Positions 1 through 6,675 of a stretch of DNA of 13,306 nucleotides are shown here, one piece after another. Position 1 is the first letter of the stretch. Each line of letters opens with the position of its first letter. Origin of the DNA: a bacterium (GTDB lineage Bacteria > SM23-31 > JAUVVT01); NCBI GenBank assembly GCA_030616165.1, contig JAUWXV010000088.1, positions 1 to 13,306 on the forward strand. Direction: 5' to 3'. The notes beneath the pieces were generated by a model. That model was given only the letters and a program-made list of their open reading frames with translations, was not told the origin of the DNA and did not search any database. Both the position numbers and the translations under genes were made by a program.

Positions 1-124
1 ATAAACCCTTCATCTCTAATACCTTCGTTATCGCTGCCGTCAATGTTGTCTTACCATGGTCTATGTGTCCTATCGTTCCTATGTTTATATGCGGCTTCGT
101 CCTCTCAAACTTCGCCTTCGACAT
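1..124 (-). CDS. tuf: Elongation factor Tu, N-terminal fragment (cut by window edge)
   Basis: EF-Tu is the GTPase that carries aminoacyl-tRNA to the ribosomal A site. Only the first 41 codons are present; the gene runs off the left edge. The translation begins [19 protein letters not shown] and continues into the GTP-binding P-loop GHIDHGKTT (G1 motif) followed by LTAAITKVL, which is diagnostic of EF-Tu. The usual Val after GH is Ile here. The ATG at 124-122 has a strong Shine-Dalgarno, AAGGAGG at 136-130, five bases upstream. It follows four tRNA genes on the same strand and is probably co-transcribed with them. Codon use is odd: nearly half of the non-Met codons end in G (AAG, GAG, ACG, GCG), unlike the A/T-ending genes around it. 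Confidence 0.96.
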   Translation of the reverse strand, partial: MSKAKFERTKPHINIGTIGHIDHGKTTLTAAITKVLEMKGL

Positions 125-184
125 CGGTTCCTCCTTTTTTAATCAACAAAAAACGCATAGTTAAAAAATTTCATTTTTTATAAG

Positions 185-257
185 AGCCCACGACCGGGGT
201 TGAACCGGTGACCTCATCCTTACCAAGGATGTGCTCTACCAACTGAGCTACATGGGC
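185..257 (-). tRNA. tRNA-Thr (anticodon GGU)
   Basis: A full cloverleaf can be folded on the minus strand: the 7-bp acceptor pairs GCCCATG with CGTGGGC (one G-U), D arm GCTC/GAGC, anticodon stem CATCC/GGATG with loop TTGGTAA, and T stem ACCGG/CCGGT with loop TTCAACC. Loop positions 34-36 are GGT, which decodes Thr ACC/ACU. A37 follows U36, making it a t6A substrate. The discriminator base is U and 3' CCA is not encoded. It is the last tRNA before tuf and corresponds in order to thrT of E. coli. Confidence 0.97.
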
Positions 258-275
258 TTAATATACATTAAACAC

Positions 276-320
276 TTGCCCCCAGGAGATCTTCACATGA
301 TACCATATTCCTGAGGGCAA
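276..320 (-). other. Long stem-loop in the tRNA-Gly/tRNA-Thr spacer
   Basis: Positions 276-287 and 309-320 are 12-nt inverted repeats with a single mismatch (C282 against A314), enclosing a 21-nt loop. In the transcript the 5' arm reads TTGCCCTCAGGA and the 3' arm TCCTGGGGGCAA. The loop can form a further 3-bp ATC/GAT inner stem. It sits in a 70-nt spacer of the tRNA-tuf transcript. A processing site (for example RNase III) or an inserted small repeat are the main possibilities. It has no run of U after it, so a terminator is unlikely. It is not a tRNA: there is no D or T arm. Confidence 0.6.
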
Positions 321-327
321 ACCTATG

Positions 328-400
328 AGCGGGAGACGGGGCTCGAACCCGCGACAGTCAGCTTGGAAGGCTGACGCTCTTCCAACTGAGCTACTCCCGC
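328..400 (-). tRNA. tRNA-Gly (anticodon UCC)
   Basis: The cloverleaf folds on the minus strand with acceptor GCGGGAG/CTCCCGC, D stem GCTC/GAGC, anticodon stem TCAGC/GCTGA around loop CTTCCAA, and T stem GCGGG/CCCGT with loop TTCGAGC. Positions 34-36 are TCC, decoding Gly GGA/GGG. The discriminator is U, as usual for bacterial tRNA-Gly, and CCA is not encoded. It lies third in the tRNA series, matching glyT of the E. coli operon. Confidence 0.97.
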
Positions 401-413
401 TTCAATAAATATG

Positions 414-497
414 TGGTGAGGGAAGGATTTGAACCTCCGAAGGTATAACACCAGCAGATTTACAGTCTGCTCCTTTTGGCCACTCAGGAACCTCACC
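414..497 (-). tRNA. tRNA-Tyr (anticodon GUA), long variable arm
   Basis: This is an 84-nt class II tRNA on the minus strand: acceptor GGTGAGG/CCTCACC, anticodon stem GCAGA/TCTGC with loop CTGTAAA, and T stem GGAGG/CCTTC with loop TTCAAAT. The anticodon GTA decodes Tyr. The long variable arm is the bacterial tRNA-Tyr hallmark. The discriminator is A and CCA is not encoded. G34 of this GUN anticodon is a queuosine target, and queA lies in the same window. It corresponds to tyrU in the E. coli order. Confidence 0.97.
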
Positions 498-547
498 CCA
501 AATTAAATAAAATTAAAATAATACATGCTAAAAAACTCAATTAGAAG

Positions 548-620
548 AGCTGGCAGAGGGATTCGAACCCCCGACCGGCTGATTACAAATCAGCTGCTCT
601 ACCAACTGAGCTATGCCAGC
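548..620 (-). tRNA. tRNA-Thr (anticodon UGU)
   Basis: The cloverleaf folds on the minus strand with acceptor GCTGGCA/TGCCAGC, D stem GCTC/GAGC, anticodon stem GCTGA/TCAGC around loop TTTGTAA, and T stem GGGGG/CCCTC with loop TTCGAAT. Positions 34-36 are TGT, decoding Thr ACA/ACG; A37 would carry t6A. The discriminator is U and CCA is not encoded. It is the first tRNA of the tRNA-tuf series and matches thrU of E. coli. Confidence 0.97.
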
Positions 621-676
621 ATATAATATATTGATTTTTCTGAAAATATAGCTTTTAGTCTTAAAATGTAATAAAT

Positions 677-706
677 ATTATTCATTTATGCAAGATTTTT
701 TTTCAA
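677..706 (-). promoter_or_regulatory. Candidate sigma70-type promoter for the tRNA-tuf unit
   Basis: On the minus strand a TTGAAA box (706-701, five of six matches to TTGACA) is followed after 18 nt by AATAAT (682-677, five of six to TATAAT). It lies just after the cysS stop codon and would start RNA near 670, about 50 nt before the mature tRNA-Thr(UGU). The region is very AT-rich, so chance matches are likely; no GC-rich terminator separates it from cysS. Confidence 0.35.
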
Positions 707-709
707 ATA

Positions 710-2128
710 TTATCTTTTCATCCATCTTGTTCTCAACGCACCATCTTCTATTATATATCCTAATTTCTCAATCTCACCTCTTATTTTATCCGCTAACGCA
801 TATTCTTTTCTTTCCCTTAATTCATCTCTTATATTTAATAATATTTCCAATAATTTTTCTGTATTCTCGGATTTTTCATAAGTCATTGGGATAATATCAA
901 AAAATTTATTTATTTCGTCAAAAATATCTTTCGCATCTTTTAACACATGCATCTCTTTGGAAACAGAATATTCACTCTCCATTTTTTCGTTAACCACTTT
1001 AACAAGGTCGAAAATTTTTGCTACAGAAACCGCAGAGTTGAAGTCGTCATCCATTATATCAATTATTTCTTTCCGAAAATTTTTGATTATATCAGTATTC
1101 TTATTATAATTTAAATTATCTTCAATATTGTATCTTTCCAATAACTCCTTTAATTTAAAGTAACACCTTTTCAACCTTTGAACCGCATTTTCTGCATTTG
1201 CAAGGACATCTATGCTGAATTCAATTGGAGATTTGTAATGCTTTTGCATAAAAAATAATCTTATAGATTCCGGTGAAAATTCATCCAAAATTTCTCTTGC
1301 AGTATATATATTTCCTAAAGATTTCGACATTTTCTCTTTACCAATCCTCAAAAATCCAATATGAATCCAGTAATGAGCAAATACTCCCCCGGTTGCGCAT
1401 CTACTCTGAGCAATCTCGTTCTCATGATGCGGAAAAATAAGGTCTTCTGCACCTGCATGGACGTCAAACTCTTTCCCAAGATACTTCATAGACATTGCTG
1501 AACACTCAATGTGCCATCCCGGTCTCCCTTTTCCCCAGGGACTATCCCAGCATACTTCCCCCTCTTTTACTTTCTTCCAGAGGGCAAAATCGAGGAGATT
1601 TCTCTTTCTCTGGTCCGGTTCAACTCTATACCCAGCAATTAGGTCATCAATTCTTTTCCCGGAAAGCTTTCCATATTCAGAAAACCCATTAATTTCAAAA
1701 TAAATATCTCCATCTAACTCATATGCATATCCCTTTTCAAGCAATAACGAAATCAAATCCTGCATCTCTTTTATATGCTCCGTTGCCTTCGGATTACAAG
1801 TAGCATCTTTTATTTTTAGTCTTCTGCAGTCTTCAAAGTATGCTTCAGTATATTTTGAAGCAACCTCGTTCGGATGAACACAAAGTTCATTTGCACGATT
1901 TATTATTTTGTCATCAACATCTGTCAGATTTACTACATATTTGACATCATAACCACGATACTCCAAATACCTTCTAATAACATCAAAAACAACCCACGCT
2001 CTCGCATTTCCGATGTGAAAATAATCATACACAGTCGGACCGCATAAGTAAAAACTTACCTCGCCTTTTCTTATTGGAATAAACTCTTCTTTCTTGTTGG
2101 TTAATGTATTATAAATTTGTATTGACAC
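710..2128 (-). CDS. cysS: Cysteine--tRNA ligase
   Basis: Class I aminoacyl-tRNA synthetase that activates cysteine with ATP and loads it on tRNA-Cys in the cytoplasm. At 472 residues it is near the usual length (E. coli 461). The HIGH-type motif is HIGN at residues 38-41 and KMSKS is at 266-270. The zinc site that selects cysteine is intact: C29 in LCGPTVYD, C209 in WHIECS, H234 and E238 in FPHHENE. The C-terminal part is the helical tRNA-binding region and ends KLGYIIEDGALRTRW, as in the family. The start is GTG at 2128-2126, 12 nt after the gltX stop, with only a weak purine-rich site before it, so translation may be coupled to gltX. It is the last protein gene before the tRNA-tuf series. 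The cysE gene, often found next to it in Firmicutes, is absent here. Confidence 0.97.
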   Translation of the reverse strand: MSIQIYNTLTNKKEEFIPIRKGEVSFYLCGPTVYDYFHIGNARAWVVFDVIRRYLEYRGYDVKYVVNLTDVDDKIINRANELCVHPNEVASKYTEAYFEDCRRLKIKDATCNPKATEHIKEMQDLISLLLEKGYAYELDGDIYFEINGFSEYGKLSGKRIDDLIAGYRVEPDQRKRNLLDFALWKKVKEGEVCWDSPWGKGRPGWHIECSAMSMKYLGKEFDVHAGAEDLIFPHHENEIAQSRCATGGVFAHYWIHIGFLRIGKEKMSKSLGNIYTAREILDEFSPESIRLFFMQKHYKSPIEFSIDVLANAENAVQRLKRCYFKLKELLERYNIEDNLNYNKNTDIIKNFRKEIIDIMDDDFNSAVSVAKIFDLVKVVNEKMESEYSVSKEMHVLKDAKDIFDEINKFFDIIPMTYEKSENTEKLLEILLNIRDELRERKEYALADKIRGEIEKLGYIIEDGALRTRWMKR

Positions 2129-2140
2129 AATAAAGTTCTT

Positions 2141-3568
2141 TCAATTAATAATATTCATTGATAAAACATATTCTATAAATCTTTTACATTTTTCCTTCCC
2201 AAAAATTTTAATTATCTTAACTATCTCTGGACCTTGGTTTTTGCCGGTAAGGGCTAATCTCAATATCTGTAAGAAATTTTTAGTCTTCACCCCGGATTCT
2301 TTTATTATATTTTTGAGCACGTTTGTCAAATTCTCCTCTGAAAAATCATCAATCTCGTCTAACTTATTTAAAACAAGAGATAATATATTTCTTGCTTCTT
2401 TATCCTTTAATATAGATTTATCAACATTTTTATCAAATTTTATATTATCTGTGACGAAAATTTCTGACTTTTCAGGCGCTTGTGCAAGACACTCAAGATT
2501 ATCACTTATTGTGTCAACCACATCGTATAAATTTTCTACGTTTTTTCCATAAAAATATGGTAAAATAAGTTCTGTTAATTTTTTCTTGTCGTAATTTCTA
2601 ATATAATATCCATTCATCCACAATAACTTCTTTATATCAAAAGCGGCCGGACTTTTTGAAATACGACTGAAATCGAATTCTCCTATAAGTCTGTCAACTG
2701 AAAGAATTTCTTCTCCCGTGGGGGAAGACCAACTTAAAAGGCTCAAAAAATTAATCAGGGCTTCCGGCAGTATCCCCATCTCTCTGTATTCCCTTACCGA
2801 AACAGTTCCATCCCTCTTGGAAAGACGATTCCCATTAATACCAGTAATCATTGGTATATGAGCAAATTCAGGTATCTTTTTATTAAACGCCCTGTATAAA
2901 AGAATCTGCTTTGGCGTGTTGGATAGATGATCACTCCCCCTTATCACATGTGTTATACCCATAAAAATATCATCCACAACCACTGCAAAGTTATAAGAAG
3001 CCCTTCCATTTGAGCGAAGTATAATAAAATCACTTATAACATCACTTTTGAAATTTATATCTCCCATTACAAGGTCATTTACTTCGACATCCTCTGAGTC
3101 TACATGGAATCTAATCGAAAATTCTTTCCCTGTTGAAATTAACCTATCAATCTCCTTTTTTGAAAGATTCAGACATTTTCCGCTGTATTTAGGCGGCAGT
3201 CCCTTTTTAAGGCGCTCTTCTTTTTCTTTTTCAAGTTCTTCCTGTGTGCAAAAACACCTGCAAGCCTTTCCCTCATTTAGCAGTTTTACTGCTTCCTTCC
3301 TGTATATTTCAAGTCTCTCAGACTGATGGTAAGGACCATAATCCCCCCCGATTTCGGGTCCCTCATCCCAGTAAAGAGACAGCCATTTTAAATCTTCGAT
3401 TATTCCCTTCTCTGAAACTTGAGTCGAACGCTCAACATCTGTATCCTCAATCCTTAATATAAATCTCCCTTTCATCTTTTTTGCAAAAATCCAGTTCAGA
3501 ACAGCAGTCCTGCAATTACCCACATGTAAACTCCCAGTCGGACTTGGAGCAAACCTCACGCGAACCAT
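2141..3568 (-). CDS. gltX: Glutamate--tRNA ligase
   Basis: Class I synthetase that attaches glutamate to tRNA-Glu; in organisms lacking GlnRS it may also charge tRNA-Gln, which this window cannot tell. The 475-residue length is typical. The N-terminus RVRFAPSPTGSLHVGN carries the HIGH-type motif HVGN at 15-18; IRGSDHLSNTPKQ at 209-221 and RLSKR (KMSKS equivalent) at 248-252 complete the active site. A cysteine cluster at C103, C105 and C107 with C132 in the YSGKC motif resembles the zinc finger of many bacterial GluRS, but the His two residues after the last Cys in E. coli is Asn here. The ATG at 3568 lies inside the end of dedA (13-nt overlap), so the two genes are almost certainly one transcript; cysS follows after 12 nt. 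Confidence 0.97.
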   Translation of the reverse strand: MVRVRFAPSPTGSLHVGNCRTAVLNWIFAKKMKGRFILRIEDTDVERSTQVSEKGIIEDLKWLSLYWDEGPEIGGDYGPYHQSERLEIYRKEAVKLLNEGKACRCFCTQEELEKEKEERLKKGLPPKYSGKCLNLSKKEIDRLISTGKEFSIRFHVDSEDVEVNDLVMGDINFKSDVISDFIILRSNGRASYNFAVVVDDIFMGITHVIRGSDHLSNTPKQILLYRAFNKKIPEFAHIPMITGINGNRLSKRDGTVSVREYREMGILPEALINFLSLLSWSSPTGEEILSVDRLIGEFDFSRISKSPAAFDIKKLLWMNGYYIRNYDKKKLTELILPYFYGKNVENLYDVVDTISDNLECLAQAPEKSEIFVTDNIKFDKNVDKSILKDKEARNILSLVLNKLDEIDDFSEENLTNVLKNIIKESGVKTKNFLQILRLALTGKNQGPEIVKIIKIFGKEKCKRFIEYVLSMNIIN

Positions 3569-4170
3569 TTCATTCCACTCTTTCTATATCCTCTTACTGC
3601 AAAATAAATTAAAAATATCATTATTAAAATTATTATTACTGAAATATTATATTTCTTAAGATATTCTGCTAATATACCCCAATTTTCACCCACAATATAC
3701 CCGGAATATATCAATATTCCGTTCCACAAAATAATACTGAATAATGCTAATATAAATACCTTTTTACTATTCATCTTTGAGATGCCTGCAGTCAACGCAA
3801 TCAGAGTCCTCGCTCCCGAGAGAAACCGATTAAACAGAATTATCTTATATCCATACTTGCCAAACCAGTTTTCAATACTTACCATCCTTTTAAAGAATTT
3901 TGATTCATTACTTCTCTTTTTAATTATCCTTTCTTTAAATATTACTCCTACATAATAAATTGTCATAAATCCGAAAACACTTCCAAGACACACAACGAGA
4001 TAAGTAAAATTGAATTTCAGAAATCCAATACCCACAAAATATGAACTTATTATAACAACTGTATCTGGCGGTAAAGGAGGGAAAATATTCTCAAAGTAAC
4101 AACAAAAAAATAATATAAAATAAATATAAACCTTATCAACATTTCTAAAAAATTCTAATAATTCATTCAA
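3556..4170 (-). CDS. DedA (VTT/SNARE-associated) family inner-membrane protein
   Basis: A 204-residue polytopic membrane protein of the DedA family, some members of which act as lipid-carrier (undecaprenyl phosphate) or phospholipid flippases; the substrate here is unknown. Family marks are the acidic/proline motif FENIFPPLPPD (26-36), with E27 and D36 as the conserved acidic residues, and FNRFLSGAR (113-121), with R115 and R121. Hydrophobic segments lie near 13-30, 37-52, 55-78, 136-160 and 176-193, with a basic cytoplasmic stretch at 79-96. The reading frame opens with TTG at 4170, preceded by an AGGT-containing site nine nt away; in-frame stops occur 18-24 nt further upstream, and no ATG is available near the N-terminus. 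It sits between ispF and gltX, where Bacillus has nothing. Its overlap with gltX suggests co-expression rather than a shared pathway. Confidence 0.87.
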   Translation of the reverse strand: MNELLEFFRNVDKVYIYFILFFCCYFENIFPPLPPDTVVIISSYFVGIGFLKFNFTYLVVCLGSVFGFMTIYYVGVIFKERIIKKRSNESKFFKRMVSIENWFGKYGYKIILFNRFLSGARTLIALTAGISKMNSKKVFILALFSIILWNGILIYSGYIVGENWGILAEYLKKYNISVIIILIMIFLIYFAVRGYRKSGMKWFA

Positions 4171-4221
4171 AATTATTTTACCTATTATTTATTACCTTTC
4201 AAAAATAATCTACATTTTTAT

Positions 4222-4266
4222 AAAGAAACTCCGCAAAAGCGGATCCGCTTCAGGCGGAAAAGAAAC
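4222..4266. repeat. Tandem-hairpin repeat element, copy A (ispF/dedA spacer)
   Basis: Two adjacent small hairpins, TCCGC/GCGGA at 4230-4243 (loop AAAA) and TCCGC/GCGGA at 4244-4258 (loop TTCAG), share a central 10-bp palindrome GCGGATCCGC at 4239-4248. The 29-bp core is flanked on both sides by the perfect 8-bp direct repeat AAAGAAAC (4222-4229 and 4259-4266). A degenerate relative with the same flanks is at 11538-11587. In the transcript it follows the ispF stop by about 12 nt and could act as a weak terminator or RNA stabiliser between ispF and dedA, though no long U run follows. Confidence 0.65.
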
Positions 4267-4278
4267 CTTATACTTATT

Positions 4279-4746
4279 TCATTTTAATAAAACAACGGCA
4301 TATGCAGATATTCCCTCTCCCTTCCCTTCAAAACCCATCCCTTCAGTTGTTGTAGCCTTAATAGAGATTTTTCTTTTATCAATACCAAGCGCTTCGCCCA
4401 TGTTTTCCTTCATCATATCAATATACTGTGCAACCTTTGGTTTTTCAAGAATTAAGACAGAATCAATATTCTCAATTTCATATCCGTTTTTATATATCAT
4501 ACCCGAAACCTCTCTCAGTATAATCATACTCGAAATATCTTTATATTTATCATCAGAATCAGGAAACCACATTCCAATATCACCCAAACCTGCCGCACCA
4601 AGAATAGCATCTGCTATAGCATGTGATAACACATCGGCATCTGAATAACCCTCAAGCCCTCTTTCAAATTCTATATTCACACCACCAAGAATCAACTTAA
4701 GCCCTTCCTTTAAACGATGTGCATCATAACCGATTCCAATACGCAT
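4279..4746 (-). CDS. ispF: 2-C-methyl-D-erythritol 2,4-cyclodiphosphate synthase
   Basis: Fifth enzyme of the MEP isoprenoid pathway: cyclises CDP-methylerythritol 2-phosphate to MEcPP with loss of CMP, as a homotrimer with zinc at subunit interfaces. The 155-residue length is standard. Metal ligands D8, H10 (GIGYDAHRL) and H42 (GYSDADVLSHAIADA) are all present, and the C-terminal signature reads ATTTEGMGFEGKGEGI, with Lys where many homologues have Arg. The ATG at 4746 follows the ispD stop by 2 nt (TAACAATG), with an AAGGA site inside the end of ispD. The pairing ispD-ispF is common and gives consecutive use around the IspE step, which is not in this window. Confidence 0.97.
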   Translation of the reverse strand: MRIGIGYDAHRLKEGLKLILGGVNIEFERGLEGYSDADVLSHAIADAILGAAGLGDIGMWFPDSDDKYKDISSMIILREVSGMIYKNGYEIENIDSVLILEKPKVAQYIDMMKENMGEALGIDKRKISIKATTTEGMGFEGKGEGISAYAVVLLK

Positions 4747-4748
4747 TG

Positions 4749-5438
4749 TTATTTCCTTAAATTTTCCAAAATCCTTTCTGCAATATATAGATCATCTCTT
4801 GATGTAATCTTTATATTCTTTGATGATCCTTCTACTATCTTCACCTTTTTGCCTATTCTTGTTATTAATGATGAATCATCAGTGCCGTAAAAACCATCTT
4901 TATACGCTTTATTAAGTCCCTTTATAATCAGTTCCCTCTTGAAAGCTTGTGGGGTTTGAACCCTATATATTGAATTACGGTTAAAAAAACCTTCTATATA
5001 TCCCCCTCTTGAGGATACAGTTGTATCGTTTTCTTTTATCGCAGCAATCGCCGCCCCCTCTCTTATTGATTCATCTATCACATTATTTATAATTTCATGG
5101 CTGACAAAAGGTCTTACACCATCATGAATGACTATTATATTAACATCCCCCGATGTTAACGTAACTCCATTAAAAACAGAATCCTGTCTCATATTCCCCC
5201 CTTCAGCCAATCTAATATTCTTTGAAAATTGATATTTACTCAATATCTCATTTAAAAAAAATTCTTTATCCTCCTTTTCAACGACAATAATCAATTCACC
5301 TATTCTTTCAATTTCATCGAAAGTATTCAAGGTCCATACTATAATTGGCTTCCCCTTCAAAGGATAAAACTGCTTTTTAATATTTTCCCCAAATCTCTCC
5401 CCCTTACCTGCCGCAACTATAACTGCTCCAATTTTCAT
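4749..5438 (-). CDS. ispD: 2-C-methyl-D-erythritol 4-phosphate cytidylyltransferase
   Basis: Third enzyme of the MEP pathway: transfers CMP from CTP to methylerythritol 4-phosphate. The nucleotidyltransferase signature VAAGKGERFG is at the N-terminus with the conserved Lys-Gln-Phe (IKKQFYPLKGKPI) just after; IHDGVRPFV binds metal and ribose, and VQTPQAF and YGTDDSSL are family motifs. I place the start at the ATG at 5438 (229 residues, MKIGAVIVAAGKG), where the family normally begins. An in-frame TTG at 5474 would add 12 residues without homology or a ribosome site. Neither start has a strong Shine-Dalgarno. It opens the ispD-ispF pair and has a good promoter candidate at 5498-5526. Confidence 0.95.
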   Translation of the reverse strand: MKIGAVIVAAGKGERFGENIKKQFYPLKGKPIIVWTLNTFDEIERIGELIIVVEKEDKEFFLNEILSKYQFSKNIRLAEGGNMRQDSVFNGVTLTSGDVNIIVIHDGVRPFVSHEIINNVIDESIREGAAIAAIKENDTTVSSRGGYIEGFFNRNSIYRVQTPQAFKRELIIKGLNKAYKDGFYGTDDSSLITRIGKKVKIVEGSSKNIKITSRDDLYIAERILENLRK

Positions 5439-5497
5439 CTTTTCATCAATCTTAATACTAAATAAAACAATCAACTAAAAAAATATCATTCATAAAT

Positions 5498-5526
5498 ATT
5501 ATAATTCTAAAAATATGAAAATCCAA
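5498..5526 (-). promoter_or_regulatory. Candidate sigma70-type promoter of ispD-ispF
   Basis: On the minus strand a perfect TATAAT (5503-5498) is preceded at 17 nt by TTGGAT (5526-5521, three of six matches to TTGACA). RNA would start near 5491, giving a leader of about 53 nt before the ATG at 5438 but only about 17 nt before the alternative TTG at 5474. Two perfect TTGACA hexamers lie just upstream (5546-5541 and 5563-5558) but neither has a fitting -10 box. Confidence 0.5.
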
Positions 5527-5637
5527 TGATTCAGCAGGCTTGTCAAATATTATTAAGTGTCAATAGAGGATTATTAGTTTATAAAGATTACATAAATATG
5601 TAGGAATAATATACAATTTCCCTCCGATTTAAAAAAT

Positions 5638-6666
5638 TTACAAAACTAACATTACATCCCCATAACTGTAAAATCTGTATTTCTCTTTCATAGCCTTTCG
5701 ATACGCTTTAAAAACAAAATCTCTTGATGCAAACGCACAAACAAGCATCAATAGCGTCGAGCATGGAAGATGAAAATTGGTAATAAGACGGTCTACAATT
5801 TTGAATTCATACGGAGGAAAAATAAATTTATCAGTCCACCCTTTATATGGCTTAACAAAATTATCGGAGGTAGTAACTGATTCAAGTGCTCTAACAGAAC
5901 TGGTTCCCACAGCTATTATCTTGCCGCCTTCTTTCTTAGTCCGATTTATTACTTCTGTAGTTTCTGGGGATATTTCAAAATATTCAGAATCCATTCTATG
6001 TCTTGAAAGGTCCTCAACCTGAACAGGTCTAAAAGTGCCAAGCCCAACATGCAAAACTAAGGGAACTATTCTAACACCTTTTTGTTTTATCTTTTTTAAC
6101 AAATCTAAAGTAAAATGAAGTCCTGCAGTAGGTGCAGCTACTGCCCCCCTTACTCGCGCATATACTGTTTGATATGTCTTCTTATCTTCTGGTTCGGGTG
6201 GTCTTTTTATATATGGAGGTAGAGGTGCATATCCGATTTTCTCCACTATATCATAAAAATTCCCCTTATAATTAAACCTAACTACACGCCCTCCAGATAC
6301 TGTATTATCAATCACTTCACAACTTACTTTCCCATTGAGAACAAGTCTGTTTCCTATCCTTACCTTCCTTGCGGGTTTAACAAGAACTTCCCAGAGATTA
6401 TTCTCAAGTTCTCTTAATAAAAATATTTCAACCTTCGCTTCTGTTTTTTCCTTTACACCGAAAAGACGAGCAGAAAAAACTTTAGTCTCATTTGTTACAA
6501 GACAATCGCCCGACTGAATATAATTCATCATACCCCTGAATTTCTTCTCCGTTATACTCTGGTCTTCCCTGTTAAGAATCATAAGTTTCGATTGATCTCT
6601 TTCTTTTAAGGGGTATTGTGGTATTAACTTTTCATTAATCTTATACTTGAAGTCTGATAGTTTCAT
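5638..6666 (-). CDS. queA: S-adenosylmethionine:tRNA ribosyltransferase-isomerase
   Basis: QueA transfers and isomerises the ribosyl group of S-adenosylmethionine onto 7-aminomethyl-7-deazaguanine at position 34 of GUN-anticodon tRNAs, forming epoxyqueuosine. The 342-residue product is full length (family about 340-356). Recognisable blocks are CLVTNETKVFSARL, GYAPLPPYIKRPPEPED, YQTVYAR followed by GAVAAPTAGLHFT, LHVGLGTFRPV, and TNFHLPCSTLLMLVCAF. The ATG at 6666 is 9 nt after the ruvB stop, and its AGGAG ribosome site overlaps that TAG, which supports tight coupling to ruvB. ruvB next to queA is a common bacterial arrangement. One substrate, tRNA-Tyr(GUA), is encoded at 414-497. No hairpin terminator is visible after its stop. 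Confidence 0.97.
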   Translation of the reverse strand: MKLSDFKYKINEKLIPQYPLKERDQSKLMILNREDQSITEKKFRGMMNYIQSGDCLVTNETKVFSARLFGVKEKTEAKVEIFLLRELENNLWEVLVKPARKVRIGNRLVLNGKVSCEVIDNTVSGGRVVRFNYKGNFYDIVEKIGYAPLPPYIKRPPEPEDKKTYQTVYARVRGAVAAPTAGLHFTLDLLKKIKQKGVRIVPLVLHVGLGTFRPVQVEDLSRHRMDSEYFEISPETTEVINRTKKEGGKIIAVGTSSVRALESVTTSDNFVKPYKGWTDKFIFPPYEFKIVDRLITNFHLPCSTLLMLVCAFASRDFVFKAYRKAMKEKYRFYSYGDVMLVL

Positions 6667-6675
6667 TTATATCTC

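Noticed and set aside
258-327. A fifth, degenerate tRNA between tRNA-Gly and tRNA-Thr
   Set aside because: Only one long hairpin is present; no D arm, T arm or anticodon arm can be placed.
688-894. Plus-strand open frame of 68 codons, rich in Leu, Ile, Phe and Ser
   Set aside because: It runs antisense through the end of cysS; its hydrophobic look comes from the AT-rich complement of a Lys/Glu-rich gene, and it has no homology or ribosome site I can see.
2129-2140. T-box or other riboswitch upstream of the tRNA synthetase genes
   Set aside because: gltX overlaps dedA and cysS follows after 12 nt, leaving no leader; the ispD leader is short and shows no T-box features.
4239-4248. GCGGATCCGC palindrome as a lone operator or cloning-site artefact
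   Set aside because: It is explained by two adjacent TCCGC/GCGGA hairpins, and a related element occurs elsewhere in the window, so an artefact is unlikely.
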